Source: Janthinobacterium sp. (lineage in GTDB: Bacteria; Pseudomonadota; Gammaproteobacteria; Burkholderiales; Burkholderiaceae_D). From it: a DNA stretch of 7,864 bases. The translations under genes were made by a program, and so were the position numbers. The notes beneath the pieces were generated by a model, which was given only the letters and a program-made list of their open reading frames with translations, searched no databases and was not told where the DNA came from. The DNA lies in NCBI GenBank assembly GCA_003482555.1, contig DMYQ01000016.1, forward strand, positions 7,298-15,161, given 5' to 3'. This document shows positions 1-5,416 of the stretch, piece by piece (positions within the stretch are counted from its first letter, which is position 1; each line of letters starts with the position of its first letter).

Positions 1-858
1 GTCAAGATCGGCCGCACCCACCTGCAGGACGCGACACCGCTGACCCTGGGCCAGGAATTTTCCGGCTACGCCGCCCAGCTCGCGTTCGCCGAACACATCA
101 TCGAAGCCGCCCTGCCCCCGCTGCTGCAACTGGCGGCCGGCGGCACCGCCGTGGGCACCGGCTTGAACGCCCATCCCGAATTCGCCACCCGCATCGCGGC
201 CGAACTGGGGGCACGCACGGCGCTGCCCTTCCAGAGCGCGACCAACAAATTCGCGGCCCTGGCGGCCCACGACGCCCTCGTGGCCGCCCACGGCGCCCTG
301 AAAACCCTGGCCACGGCCCTGATGAAGATCGCCAACGACGTGCGCTGGATGGCGTCCGGGCCGCGCTCGGGCCTGGGCGAGATCACCATCCCGGAAAACG
401 AACCGGGCAGCTCCATCATGCCGGGCAAGGTCAATCCGACCCAGTGCGAGGCGCTGACGATGCTGTGCTGCCAAGTGTTCGGCAACGACGTCGCCATCAC
501 CGTGGGCGGCGCCTCCGGCAATTTCGAATTGAACGTGTTCAAGCCGCTGATCGCCCATAACTTCCTGCAAAGCGCGCGCCTGCTGGGTGACGGCATGCAA
601 AGCTTCGAGCACCACTGCGTCCGCGGTATCGAACCGAACCGCGAACGCATCGCCGAGTTGATGGAACGCTCGCTGATGCTGGTGACGGCGCTGGCGCCCC
701 ACATCGGCTACGACCGGGCGGCCCAGATCGCCAAGCGGGCGCAGCACGAAGGCACGACCTTGAAGGAAGCGGCGCTGGCGCTGGGCTTCGTCACGGCGGC
801 CCAGTTCGAGCAATGGATCGTGCCTTTGGAGATGACGCGCCCCAAGGCCGGGGCTTAA
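1..858 (+). CDS. fumC: Fumarate hydratase class II (FumC), C-terminal part, 5' truncated by window
   Basis: Class II fumarase catalyses the reversible hydration of fumarate to L-malate in the TCA cycle, as a cytosolic, iron-independent homotetramer. The reading frame is open from base 1 and ends at TAA 856-858, giving 285 residues. The first residues read VKIGRTHLQDATP, the fumarase/aspartase region whose His corresponds to E. coli FumC His188. The superfamily signature GSSIMPGKVNP lies at window residues 136-146 and carries the catalytic serine loop. Aligning these motifs to E. coli FumC (467 aa) shows that about 180 N-terminal residues lie outside the window and that the C-terminus is full length. 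The GSSIMPGKVNPTQCEA wording fits fumarase better than argininosuccinate lyase or aspartase, and I see no break in the frame. The next gene starts 110 bp downstream on the same strand. Confidence 0.97.
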   Translation, partial: VKIGRTHLQDATPLTLGQEFSGYAAQLAFAEHIIEAALPPLLQLAAGGTAVGTGLNAHPEFATRIAAELGARTALPFQSATNKFAALAAHDALVAAHGALKTLATALMKIANDVRWMASGPRSGLGEITIPENEPGSSIMPGKVNPTQCEALTMLCCQVFGNDVAITVGGASGNFELNVFKPLIAHNFLQSARLLGDGMQSFEHHCVRGIEPNRERIAELMERSLMLVTALAPHIGYDRAAQIAKRAQHEGTTLKEAALALGFVTAAQFEQWIVPLEMTRPKAGA

Positions 859-878
859 ATCGCGGCAATCCGGGCCGC

Positions 879-904
879 GCCGGCGCAAGCTCGCCCACGC
901 CGGC
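879..904 (+). terminator. GC hairpin after fumC, no T-tract
   Basis: GCCGGCG (879-885) and CGCCGGC (898-904) are perfect 7-bp complements with a 12-nt loop, starting 20 bp after the fumC stop. No run of T follows, so this is not a classical intrinsic terminator. It could be a 3'-end stabilising hairpin or chance in GC-rich DNA. A second pairing, GGCTCCC 902-908 with GGGAGCC 939-945, competes with it. Confidence 0.25.
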
Positions 905-968
905 TCCCGCTCGGGTAAACTGCGCGTCTGCAGCTCCCGGGAGCCAGGAATTTATCGTTGAGGAAACC

Positions 969-1190
969 ATGCAAAGAGTCAGTTTTGAACTATCGTCGGA
1001 ATATATTGAATTGAACCAGCTCTTGAAGCTGGTGGGGTTGTGCGACAGCGGCGGCGCCGGCAAGGTGATGGTGGCCAGCGGCGTGGTGTGGATAGATGGC
1101 GCCAAGGAATTGCGCAAGACTTGCAAAATTCGCGCGGGGCAACATGTCAGCGTCGGCGATGTGCGCATCGCCGTTGTCGCGCCCGCCTGA
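969..1190 (+). CDS. Small S4-domain RNA-binding protein, YbcJ-like
   Basis: This is a 73-residue protein that is essentially one S4 RNA-binding fold. The family pattern is visible: an N-terminal helix FELSSEYIELNQLLKLVGL (about residues 6-24), the SGGAGK turn (27-32), the strand VASGVVWIDG (35-44) and the basic RKTCKIRAGQ segment (about 49-58). E. coli YbcJ has the same layout and binds RNA, but its target is not well defined, and none can be read from this sequence. ATG 969 is chosen because GAGGA (960-964) sits at proper spacing and the S4 fold begins right there. An in-frame ATG at 813 lies inside fumC and would add 52 low-complexity residues. The gene could share fumC's transcript or use a weak promoter around TAAACT (916-921). 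Confidence 0.85.
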   Translation: MQRVSFELSSEYIELNQLLKLVGLCDSGGAGKVMVASGVVWIDGAKELRKTCKIRAGQHVSVGDVRIAVVAPA

Positions 1191-1279
1191 GTGTTGGTGT
1201 GGCTACCACGATGTGCAAGTAGTTCTTGCAGTTGAGCAATAATCGCTTAAGCTAAACACAGCATGCGATTCAGGCCCCT

Positions 1280-1320
1280 TTGTTCCAGATCAAATCCGGC
1301 CTTGTATCGTTGTTTATATT
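1280..1320 (+). promoter_or_regulatory. AT-rich putative promoter region of the DUF883 gene
   Basis: The 166-bp gap between the S4 gene and the DUF883 gene is clearly richer in A/T than its surroundings. A weak sigma-70-like pair is TTGTTC (1280-1285) and TTGTAT (1302-1307) with a 16-bp spacer; TATATT (1315-1320) is an alternative -10. None matches consensus well, so only the general location of a promoter is supported. Confidence 0.25.
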
Positions 1321-1356
1321 GTAATTAATATCTCAACGAGCTTGAAGGGGGACGCG

Positions 1357-1662
1357 ATGAACAGTCCTGCACATGGAACACCTACCCAGGAACGGCTGAT
1401 AGGCGATTTGCGCCTGGTGATCGAAAACGCCGAAGAGTTGCTCAAGAATACGGACAAGTACACCAGCGTCCTGTATCGCACCGCCAGGGCCAAGCTGGCT
1501 CTGGCCTTGCGAAGCGCAACGGAAGAGCTGGCCCGCTTCGAAGAAGCGCAACTGAGCCGCATGATCGTCGCCACCCATGCCGCAAACGAACTGTGCAACG
1601 ATCAAACGGGCGAAGCCAGGCTGCTGCGCGCGTTTGAACAGCCCGGCACTTCGGACGCTTAA
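1357..1662 (+). CDS. DUF883 (ElaB/YqjD-type) family protein without membrane anchor
   Basis: This is a 101-residue, highly charged, helical protein. Residues 11-72 match the DUF883/ElaB-YqjD-YgaM pattern: QERLIGDLRLVIENAEELLK followed by an amphipathic stretch with RAKLALALRSATEELARFEEA. Known members tether to the inner membrane through a C-terminal glycine-rich helix (the ENPWQAVGIAAGVGxLLG type) and associate with ribosomes or stress states. Here that segment is missing. After VATHAANELCNDQTGEA the protein ends in a short polar tail, so it is predicted to be soluble. The other + frames beyond 1570 show no hydrophobic helix, so a simple frameshift does not explain the loss. The start is ATG 1357, with GAAGGGGG (1344-1351) as ribosome binding site; an in-frame TTG at 1342 overlaps that site. 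The TAA stop (1660-1662) overlaps the stop of the convergent doxX gene. Confidence 0.75.
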   Translation: MNSPAHGTPTQERLIGDLRLVIENAEELLKNTDKYTSVLYRTARAKLALALRSATEELARFEEAQLSRMIVATHAANELCNDQTGEARLLRAFEQPGTSDA

Positions 1663-2120
1663 GCGCGCGCGCGACCTAGCACGTAGTCCAGCGAAAAGCG
1701 GCCCGGGCCAAAGGCCGCCAGCGCGAGCAACAGCACGCCCCAGTAAAAATGGTCGTTGAGGGCGGCCGGGCACTCGAAGGAAAACAGTTGCGGGTATGAC
1801 AGCACCGCCATCACATTGACGAAGAACAGGGCCAGGGCCGCCGGGCGCGACAGCAATCCCGAGAATAGCAGTATCGGCAGGCACAGTTCGCCCGCCGCGC
1901 CCAGCACGGCGGCCACATCGGGCGGCAGCAAAGGCACGTGATATTCGTCGCGGAACAGAGCCAGGGTGGCGCTCCAGTCGCCCAGCTTGATCATGCCCGC
2001 CTTCAGGAATTGCCAACCGACGAAAAACCGCAAAAACAGGCTGAACAGCGATCCGCCCCAGTCTGTGACGGCGGCGTCGAAACGGGTCGAAAACTGGTGC
2101 ATGCCGAGTAGTGTTTTCAT
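1659..2120 (-). CDS. doxX: DoxX family membrane protein, last gene of bufferin operon (HvfD-like)
   Basis: This 153-residue integral membrane protein has four predicted transmembrane helices, near residues 24-42, 69-88, 92-109 and 123-139. The DoxX signature is clear: LRFFVGWQFLKAGMIKLGDW (30-49), then GELCLPILLFSGLLSRPAAL (77-96) with the family's conserved Arg, Lys and Glu positions. DoxX proteins are quinone-linked or redox-associated membrane proteins of incompletely known activity. In Hvf/Buf-type operons a DoxX gene closes the cluster after the MNIO enzyme and its partner. That is the position here, 63 bp downstream of the fused enzyme gene on the same strand, so a role in maturation, redox or transport linked to the bufferin is inferred. 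The start ATG (2118-2120) is preceded only by a weak TGAGAA. The TAA stop (complement of 1659-1661) lies inside the stop of the convergent DUF883 gene. Confidence 0.88.
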   Translation of the reverse strand: MKTLLGMHQFSTRFDAAVTDWGGSLFSLFLRFFVGWQFLKAGMIKLGDWSATLALFRDEYHVPLLPPDVAAVLGAAGELCLPILLFSGLLSRPAALALFFVNVMAVLSYPQLFSFECPAALNDHFYWGVLLLALAAFGPGRFSLDYVLGRARA

Positions 2121-2183
2121 CGTTATTTTCTCAGTAAGGGTACTCGATTGGGGTGAACGCCGTCCGCCAGTGGGATTGTTGTA

Positions 2184-3833
2184 TCAGTGCCCGTGCACGA
2201 TCTCGACGATGACCGCCTCGCCTATCCATTGACCCAGGTGGGCGCCGACGTCGAAGCTTTCGTCGATCTCGAAGGCGGCGTCGAGTGCGGCGCCGAAACT
2301 CTCGCCGCGCGCCAGCCGGAGCAGCGCCGCGTGCGCCGCCTTGCTCAGCGGATAAGCCATGGCCTTCCAGCGCGGGCGCGCGACCAGCGCATAACTGTCG
2401 GCCCGCATGTGCTGCGGGAATTCAGTCTCGCCCTCCTCCTGATGCGCCCGCCACAAGGGCAAGGCGGCCCATTCGGATGCCAGCAGTTGGCAAGCCGGGT
2501 GCAAGCGCAGGCTGGCCGCCTCCAATTGTTCCGGCTTGAGCGCCGCCAGTTCGGCCGCGGCCAGCGGGGACGCGTCGGCCGCGTAGTGGGCGCGGTGCAG
2601 GGCCCACTCCAGACGCGCCATATCCGGCAGATAGGGTAAATCGGCCACATGCGGAAAGTCCGTCAGAAAATCCGCGAACAGGGCGCCGTAGCGGTTCAAG
2701 TCGGCGCTCTCGGACGGGTGCGCCAAACCGTAGGCGCGCGTCAAGCCGCCGAAAAACTCGTCACCCACCAAGGCGCGCAGCACCGGATAGACTTGCGACA
2801 AGGTCTTTTCCCACGTCACCGTCAGATTGCCCCGGTACAATGCGAGCCGGTGCTCCTGTTGCTCGCCACGGCACAGGGCCAGGGCCGGCGCTTGCGACTC
2901 GGGGCGCAGCAGGGCGTCGGCAAACACTTGTTGCGCGGCCGCGAGCGCCCCGTCCGGCCTGCCGCGCCCTTCCCCGCGCGGCGCCGCGCCCGGCCCGGCG
3001 TCGCTGTCGTAGCCGGCCGCGATGGCGTCGGCCTTGCGCGCTTCGCCCAGCAAGACAGCGAGCGGCGGGATATCGGTATCCCATTCGATCAGGGTGGGCA
3101 CCCGGCCGAAACGTTGCAGGGCGGCCCGGTACAGCGTCCATACCGGATCGGCCACCGCGGCGCCGTGGTGGTCGATCACTGCCCGCGGGGTCAACAAATG
3201 TCCGGCCAGGTGGATTTCGCCGACGCTGCCCGGGGCGATGGCCGCGATGGCGGCCAGCGCATCTTCCTGATGGTTGCACTGGTTCACATATAAATTATTC
3301 ACATCGAGCAGCAAGCCGCAGCCGCTACGACGCGCCAGGGCCGCCATGAATTCCGCCTCGCTCATCGTATCGTCGCGAAAACGCACGTAAGTGGAGACAT
3401 TTTCCAGCAAAATCCGCCGCTTCAAGACCGCTTGCACCCGTTCGACCCGCTCGCACAAGAGCCTCAGCATGGCTTCGTTCAAGCTGAGCGGCAAGAGGTC
3501 GTTGAGTTGGCGATCCGCCACCGCGCCCCAGCACAAATGCTCGGACACGAGTGCCGGTTCGACGCGCTCGACCAGGCTGCGCACCCGTTCCAGGTGCTGC
3601 TCGGAAAAACCGCGCGCCGAACCGAGGCCCAGGCCGACGCCATGCAGGCTGACCGGGTAGTCGCGCCGCAAGTCGCTCAGCACATGCCAGTCCCAGCCGG
3701 ACTGATCGAGATAATTTTCCGTGTGCACTTCGAGCCAGGCCAGCGCCGGCCGCCGTTCCAGGAAGTCGCGGTAATGGGGGGCCCGCAAACCAACGCCCGT
3801 GCCCGCCAGGGCTGGTATGGGTGACATGGACAT
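2184..3833 (-). CDS. bufB-bufC: Fused MNIO enzyme (DUF692/BufB) and DUF2063 partner (BufC), bufferin maturation
   Basis: One 549-residue frame holds two proteins that are usually separate. Residues about 10-270 are a DUF692 multinuclear non-heme iron oxidase (MNIO; MbnB/TglH/HvfB/BufB family). Visible motifs are WLEVHTENY (33-41), SLHG (62-65), SEHLCW (97-102), LLENVSTYVRF (142-152), LLLDVNNLYVNQ (174-185), GEIHLAGH (205-212), DHHGAAVADPVW (221-232) and LIEWDTDIP (248-256). These supply the expected His/Glu/Asp/Asn metal ligands. A Gly/Ala/Arg-rich linker (about 265-297) leads to a DUF2063/HvfC domain: QQVFADALL, YRGNLTVTWEKTLSQVYPVL (333-352), LVGDEFF, then LPYLPDMARLEWALHRAHYA. BufB/HvfB enzymes act with BufC/HvfC to turn precursor cysteines into copper-binding heterocycles (5-thiooxazole in bufferins). 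The gene begins 17 bp after bufA. The start may be ATG 3833 or ATG 3827 (MSMS); the only SD-like element, CGAG, is better spaced for 3827. Confidence 0.93.
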   Translation of the reverse strand: MSMSPIPALAGTGVGLRAPHYRDFLERRPALAWLEVHTENYLDQSGWDWHVLSDLRRDYPVSLHGVGLGLGSARGFSEQHLERVRSLVERVEPALVSEHLCWGAVADRQLNDLLPLSLNEAMLRLLCERVERVQAVLKRRILLENVSTYVRFRDDTMSEAEFMAALARRSGCGLLLDVNNLYVNQCNHQEDALAAIAAIAPGSVGEIHLAGHLLTPRAVIDHHGAAVADPVWTLYRAALQRFGRVPTLIEWDTDIPPLAVLLGEARKADAIAAGYDSDAGPGAAPRGEGRGRPDGALAAAQQVFADALLRPESQAPALALCRGEQQEHRLALYRGNLTVTWEKTLSQVYPVLRALVGDEFFGGLTRAYGLAHPSESADLNRYGALFADFLTDFPHVADLPYLPDMARLEWALHRAHYAADASPLAAAELAALKPEQLEAASLRLHPACQLLASEWAALPLWRAHQEEGETEFPQHMRADSYALVARPRWKAMAYPLSKAAHAALLRLARGESFGAALDAAFEIDESFDVGAHLGQWIGEAVIVEIVHGH

Positions 3834-3850
3834 GGACTCGGTTTATCGAC

Positions 3851-4105
3851 TTACTTGGGCGCGCTCAATTTGCCGCCAGCCTTATCGCAAGTGCCTTTGG
3901 CAACGAATTTCCATTCGCTGGCGCCGTTGTCGATTTTCGATTGCCCGGCGCAAGAATGGGCGCCGCTTGCCGTCGCACAATCGTTTTGACCGGCCTTGGC
4001 GACGCCAAAACATTTTTCCTTATCATCGGCGGCCGCGGCGCTGCCGACGGTGGTCACGCAGACGGTTGCCAGGGCGGCGGCGATCAGGGCTTGACGTGTG
4101 TTCAT
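3851..4105 (-). CDS. bufA: Bufferin precursor, DUF2282 copper-binding RiPP (BufA1-like)
   Basis: This is an 84-residue precursor. It has a Sec-type signal peptide: MNTRQ, a hydrophobic core ALIAAALATVCVTTVG, and a likely cut in or just after the alanine run at about residues 23-26. A short mature domain follows with four cysteines, C32, C43, C52 and C73, in the DUF2282 pattern EKCFGVAKAGQNDCAT (30-45), HSCAGQSK (50-57), W65 and KGTCDKAGG (70-78). In characterised bufferins the MNIO enzyme converts core cysteines to thiooxazoles, and the matured secreted peptide sequesters copper; which of these four are modified here cannot be read directly. ATG 4105 is chosen because ACGAGGAA sits about 8 nt upstream and the signal peptide begins at once; an in-frame ATG at 4144 would add 13 residues without a good SD. 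The gene heads the cluster with the fused BufB-BufC and DoxX genes. C16 lies in the signal peptide. Confidence 0.92.
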   Translation of the reverse strand: MNTRQALIAAALATVCVTTVGSAAAADDKEKCFGVAKAGQNDCATASGAHSCAGQSKIDNGASEWKFVAKGTCDKAGGKLSAPK

Positions 4106-4162
4106 TGTATTGTTCCTCGTGAGTATGAAATAAATAGGGGGCAAATCTTTACTACTGAACTG

Positions 4163-4190
4163 TTGTCGCGGCCGGAAGCCGATTCCTTAC
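4163..4190 (-). promoter_or_regulatory. Candidate ECF-sigma promoter of the bufferin operon
   Basis: Read on the - strand, GTAAGG (4190-4185), a 16-nt spacer (4184-4169) and CGACAA (4168-4163) resemble an ECF-sigma promoter. The layout is close to the GTAACC-N16-CGAA motif reported for SigF, the ECF factor that controls bufferin genes in Caulobacter. The -10-like CGAC lies 59-63 nt upstream of the bufA ATG, leaving a leader of about 50 nt. Two of six -35 bases differ from that motif, and no sigma/anti-sigma pair is present in the window. Confidence 0.4.
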
Positions 4191-4375
4191 ACAACAATTT
4201 TTTATTTCCTGTCCCGCCAGTATTGAGTGAGATGCTGATTTTACTAAAATTGCAAGTCGATAGCAGGCATGCGCCTGATTTTTTTGACAGGCTGGCGCAG
4301 GGGCATGGCCGGGGTGTCGCGCGGACGAAAAAAAACCCGGCCGCGCCGCAATAGCGCCTCCAGGCTTATTCGATC

Positions 4376-4460
4376 GCAGAAGCGCAAGCGCGCAAGCGCA
4401 AGCGCAGAAGCGCCAGCGCGCAAGCGTCAGCGTCAGCGCAGAAGCGCAAGCGCGGAAGCG
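4376..4460. repeat. Three near-identical 23-bp repeats in an AGCGCA-rich tract
   Basis: A 23-bp unit starting GCAGAAGCGC occurs at 4376-4398, 4404-4426 and 4438-4460. Copy 2 differs from copy 1 at one base (A to C at unit position 11) and copy 3 at one base (C to G at unit position 18). The spacers are 5 bp (CAAGC) and 11 bp (TCAGCGTCAGC) and use the same vocabulary, so the whole tract is a degenerate AGCGCA/AGCGTC hexamer array. Copies are direct, all in the same orientation. The function is unknown. Confidence 0.85.
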
Positions 4461-4490
4461 CGCTGGCACGCGTCGCGCGCCGGGCTATTG

Positions 4491-4514
4491 GCGCGGCGGC
4501 AAGCGCCGCCGTGC
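4491..4514 (-). terminator. Strong GC hairpin 3 bp after the yjfB stop
   Basis: CGGCGGC (4494-4500) pairs with GCCGCCG (4505-4511) around a 4-nt loop, and the outer bases 4491-4492/4513-4514 also pair across one mismatch. It begins just past the yjfB TGA (complement of 4518-4520). On the - strand no T-run follows (CAATAGCC), so it may be a 3'-end protector or a factor-assisted terminator rather than a classical intrinsic one. Confidence 0.4.
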
Positions 4515-4517
4515 CAC

Positions 4518-4718
4518 TCAGGCGGTGGTATTGATGCGGCTACCGATGTGGGATGGCAGATTCGGTGTCGATTGCACGGGTGGCAGGGCCTCGATCAGCG
4601 CGGCGGCCGAGGAACTCTGGATATCCTGCGCTTTTTTCTCGACGGAGATGCCAACGGCTTGCTTGGTGCCCGTGTCCGCGAGAGATGTTGATAACTGCGC
4701 AATGCCGGTGACGTCCAT
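4518..4718 (-). CDS. yjfB: YjfB family putative motility protein
   Basis: This 66-residue protein runs MDVTGIAQLSTSLADTGTKQ at the N-terminus and ends NLPSHIGSRINTTA. It matches the short YjfB-type family: an MDVxxIAxLxTSxA start, a central xVGIxVxKKAxDIQxSxAAALIxALP (about residues 21-47), and a conserved C-terminal NLPxHxGxxINTxA. The family is annotated as putative motility proteins with no defined biochemical activity. I see no signal peptide or membrane helix. ATG 4718 is chosen because TTGGAGA lies about 6 nt upstream and the family begins at this Met; an in-frame start at 4766 would add 16 residues and run through the promoter. A sigma-28-like promoter sits between this gene and mobB, which supports a link to the flagellar regulon and independent expression from mobB. 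Confidence 0.82.
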   Translation of the reverse strand: MDVTGIAQLSTSLADTGTKQAVGISVEKKAQDIQSSSAAALIEALPPVQSTPNLPSHIGSRINTTA

Positions 4719-4746
4719 ACGTTTCTCCAAGAGGGGTCTACCTAGG

Positions 4747-4773
4747 TTAACGGGTGGCGCCGGCAATACTTTA
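4747..4773 (-). promoter_or_regulatory. Candidate sigma-28 (FliA) flagellar promoter of yjfB
   Basis: On the - strand, TAAAGTAT (4773-4766), an 11-bp spacer (4765-4755) and CCCGTTAA (4754-4747) match the FliA consensus TAAAGTTT-N11-GCCGATAA at 7 of 8 and 6 of 8 positions, with exactly the expected spacing. It starts 3 bp after the mobB stop. Transcription would begin near 4740, giving a leader of about 20 nt that includes the yjfB ribosome binding site. Confidence 0.65.
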
Positions 4774-4776
4774 GTT

Positions 4777-5319
4777 TTATTTGGCCGCGGCCGTCAAATG
4801 GGCCATGTAGCCGAGCAACCAGGCCAGCACCTCTTGCGGCGCGTTCAAGTCGAGCCACAGCACGCCCGCCTCTGGCGGCGCCGGCGAGTCCGACGCCACC
4901 GCCACGATATTCGGGTCGCGCGGGTACAGAGGCGCCTGCCCGAGGGCCGGACGAAACACTTCCAGTTTGGAAATCGGGGACGACTTGAAGCCTTCCACCA
5001 GGGTCAGGTCGGCCGGCGCCAGACGGGCCAATTGCTGTTCCAGGGTCGGTTCCGGCGCGCCCCTCAATTCGTGCACCAGGGCGTAACGGAAGGGCGAGGC
5101 CACCAGTACCTCGCCCGCGCCCGCCATGCGCAAGCGGGCACTGTCCTTGTGGGCCGGCTCGAACACCAAGTCATGGTGGCTGTGCTTGATGATATTGACC
5201 AGCACGCCACGCGCCGCCAGTTGCACCACCAGAAATTCGAGCAAAGTGGTCTTGCCGCTGCCGGAAGCACCGACCACGCCTAGCACATGGCCCGCCCGCA
5301 TACTATGTTCGCGCCGCAT
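4777..5319 (-). CDS. mobB: MobB, molybdopterin-guanine dinucleotide biosynthesis GTP-binding protein
   Basis: MobB is a cytosolic P-loop protein that assists MobA when GMP is attached to molybdopterin to give the bis-MGD cofactor of DMSO-reductase-family enzymes. The 180-residue product shows the Walker A loop GASGSGKTT (17-25), the family segment NIIKHSHHD (42-50), PAHKDSARLRMAGA (55-68) with the conserved KDS, the Walker B-like region LTLVEGFK (105-112) and KLEVFR (118-123). The length is normal for MobB, so it is not fused to MobA or MoeA. The start is ATG 5319, preceded by GGAAGGG at 8 nt; an alternative ATG at 5301 has a poor SD and would keep the P-loop. No other molybdenum cofactor gene is in the window. 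The neighbours on both sides are unrelated and a promoter-like element lies just upstream, so it is probably transcribed alone. Confidence 0.93.
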   Translation of the reverse strand: MRREHSMRAGHVLGVVGASGSGKTTLLEFLVVQLAARGVLVNIIKHSHHDLVFEPAHKDSARLRMAGAGEVLVASPFRYALVHELRGAPEPTLEQQLARLAPADLTLVEGFKSSPISKLEVFRPALGQAPLYPRDPNIVAVASDSPAPPEAGVLWLDLNAPQEVLAWLLGYMAHLTAAAK

Positions 5320-5354
5320 CGTCCAACCCTTCCGCCTTCGTCAAGAATGGCGCC

Positions 5355-5382
5355 ATTATACGCAGCTTGCACTGAAGGAAAA
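5355..5382 (-). promoter_or_regulatory. Putative sigma-70 promoter of mobB
   Basis: A perfect TATAAT -10 on the - strand (5360-5355) is preceded by a 16-bp spacer and a poor -35, TTTTCC (5382-5377). It lies 36-41 bp upstream of the mobB ATG in an otherwise GC-rich gap. Confidence 0.5.
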
Positions 5383-5416
5383 GGCGGCCATCCCGCGTCG
5401 GCAGGGCGCCGGCGCA

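Larger units (their letters stand above)
4145..4517. other. Gene-free region between yjfB and bufA
   Basis: This 373-bp stretch holds no convincing gene. Frames that cross it translate to Arg/Ser/Ala low-complexity sequence driven by the repeats. From right to left it contains a strong GC hairpin just after the yjfB stop, a cluster of 23-bp repeats (4376-4460), an A-run at 4328-4336, and an AT-rich part (about 4180-4290) carrying the candidate bufA promoter. Confidence 0.7.

Noticed and set aside
66..704. Long - strand open frame opposite fumC
   Set aside because: It is antisense to a well-conserved fumarase frame and its Ser/Arg/Ala-rich translation shows no family motif; it results from high GC content.
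1577..1759. Frameshifted membrane anchor for the DUF883 protein
   Set aside because: The alternative frame is polar and Arg/Pro-rich, with no hydrophobic helix, so a lost anchor is not hidden there.
2649..3293. Long + strand frame inside the bufB-bufC gene
   Set aside because: It is antisense to clear DUF692 and DUF2063 motifs and its Arg/Gln/Gly-rich translation has no recognisable domain.
4376..4460. CRISPR array
   Set aside because: There are three repeats of 23 bp, but the spacers are only 5 and 11 bp and made of the repeat's own words.
4269..4691. + strand Arg/Ser/Ala-rich frame over the repeat tract
   Set aside because: The translation is low-complexity repeat read-through, has no convincing ribosome binding site, and overlaps yjfB in antisense.
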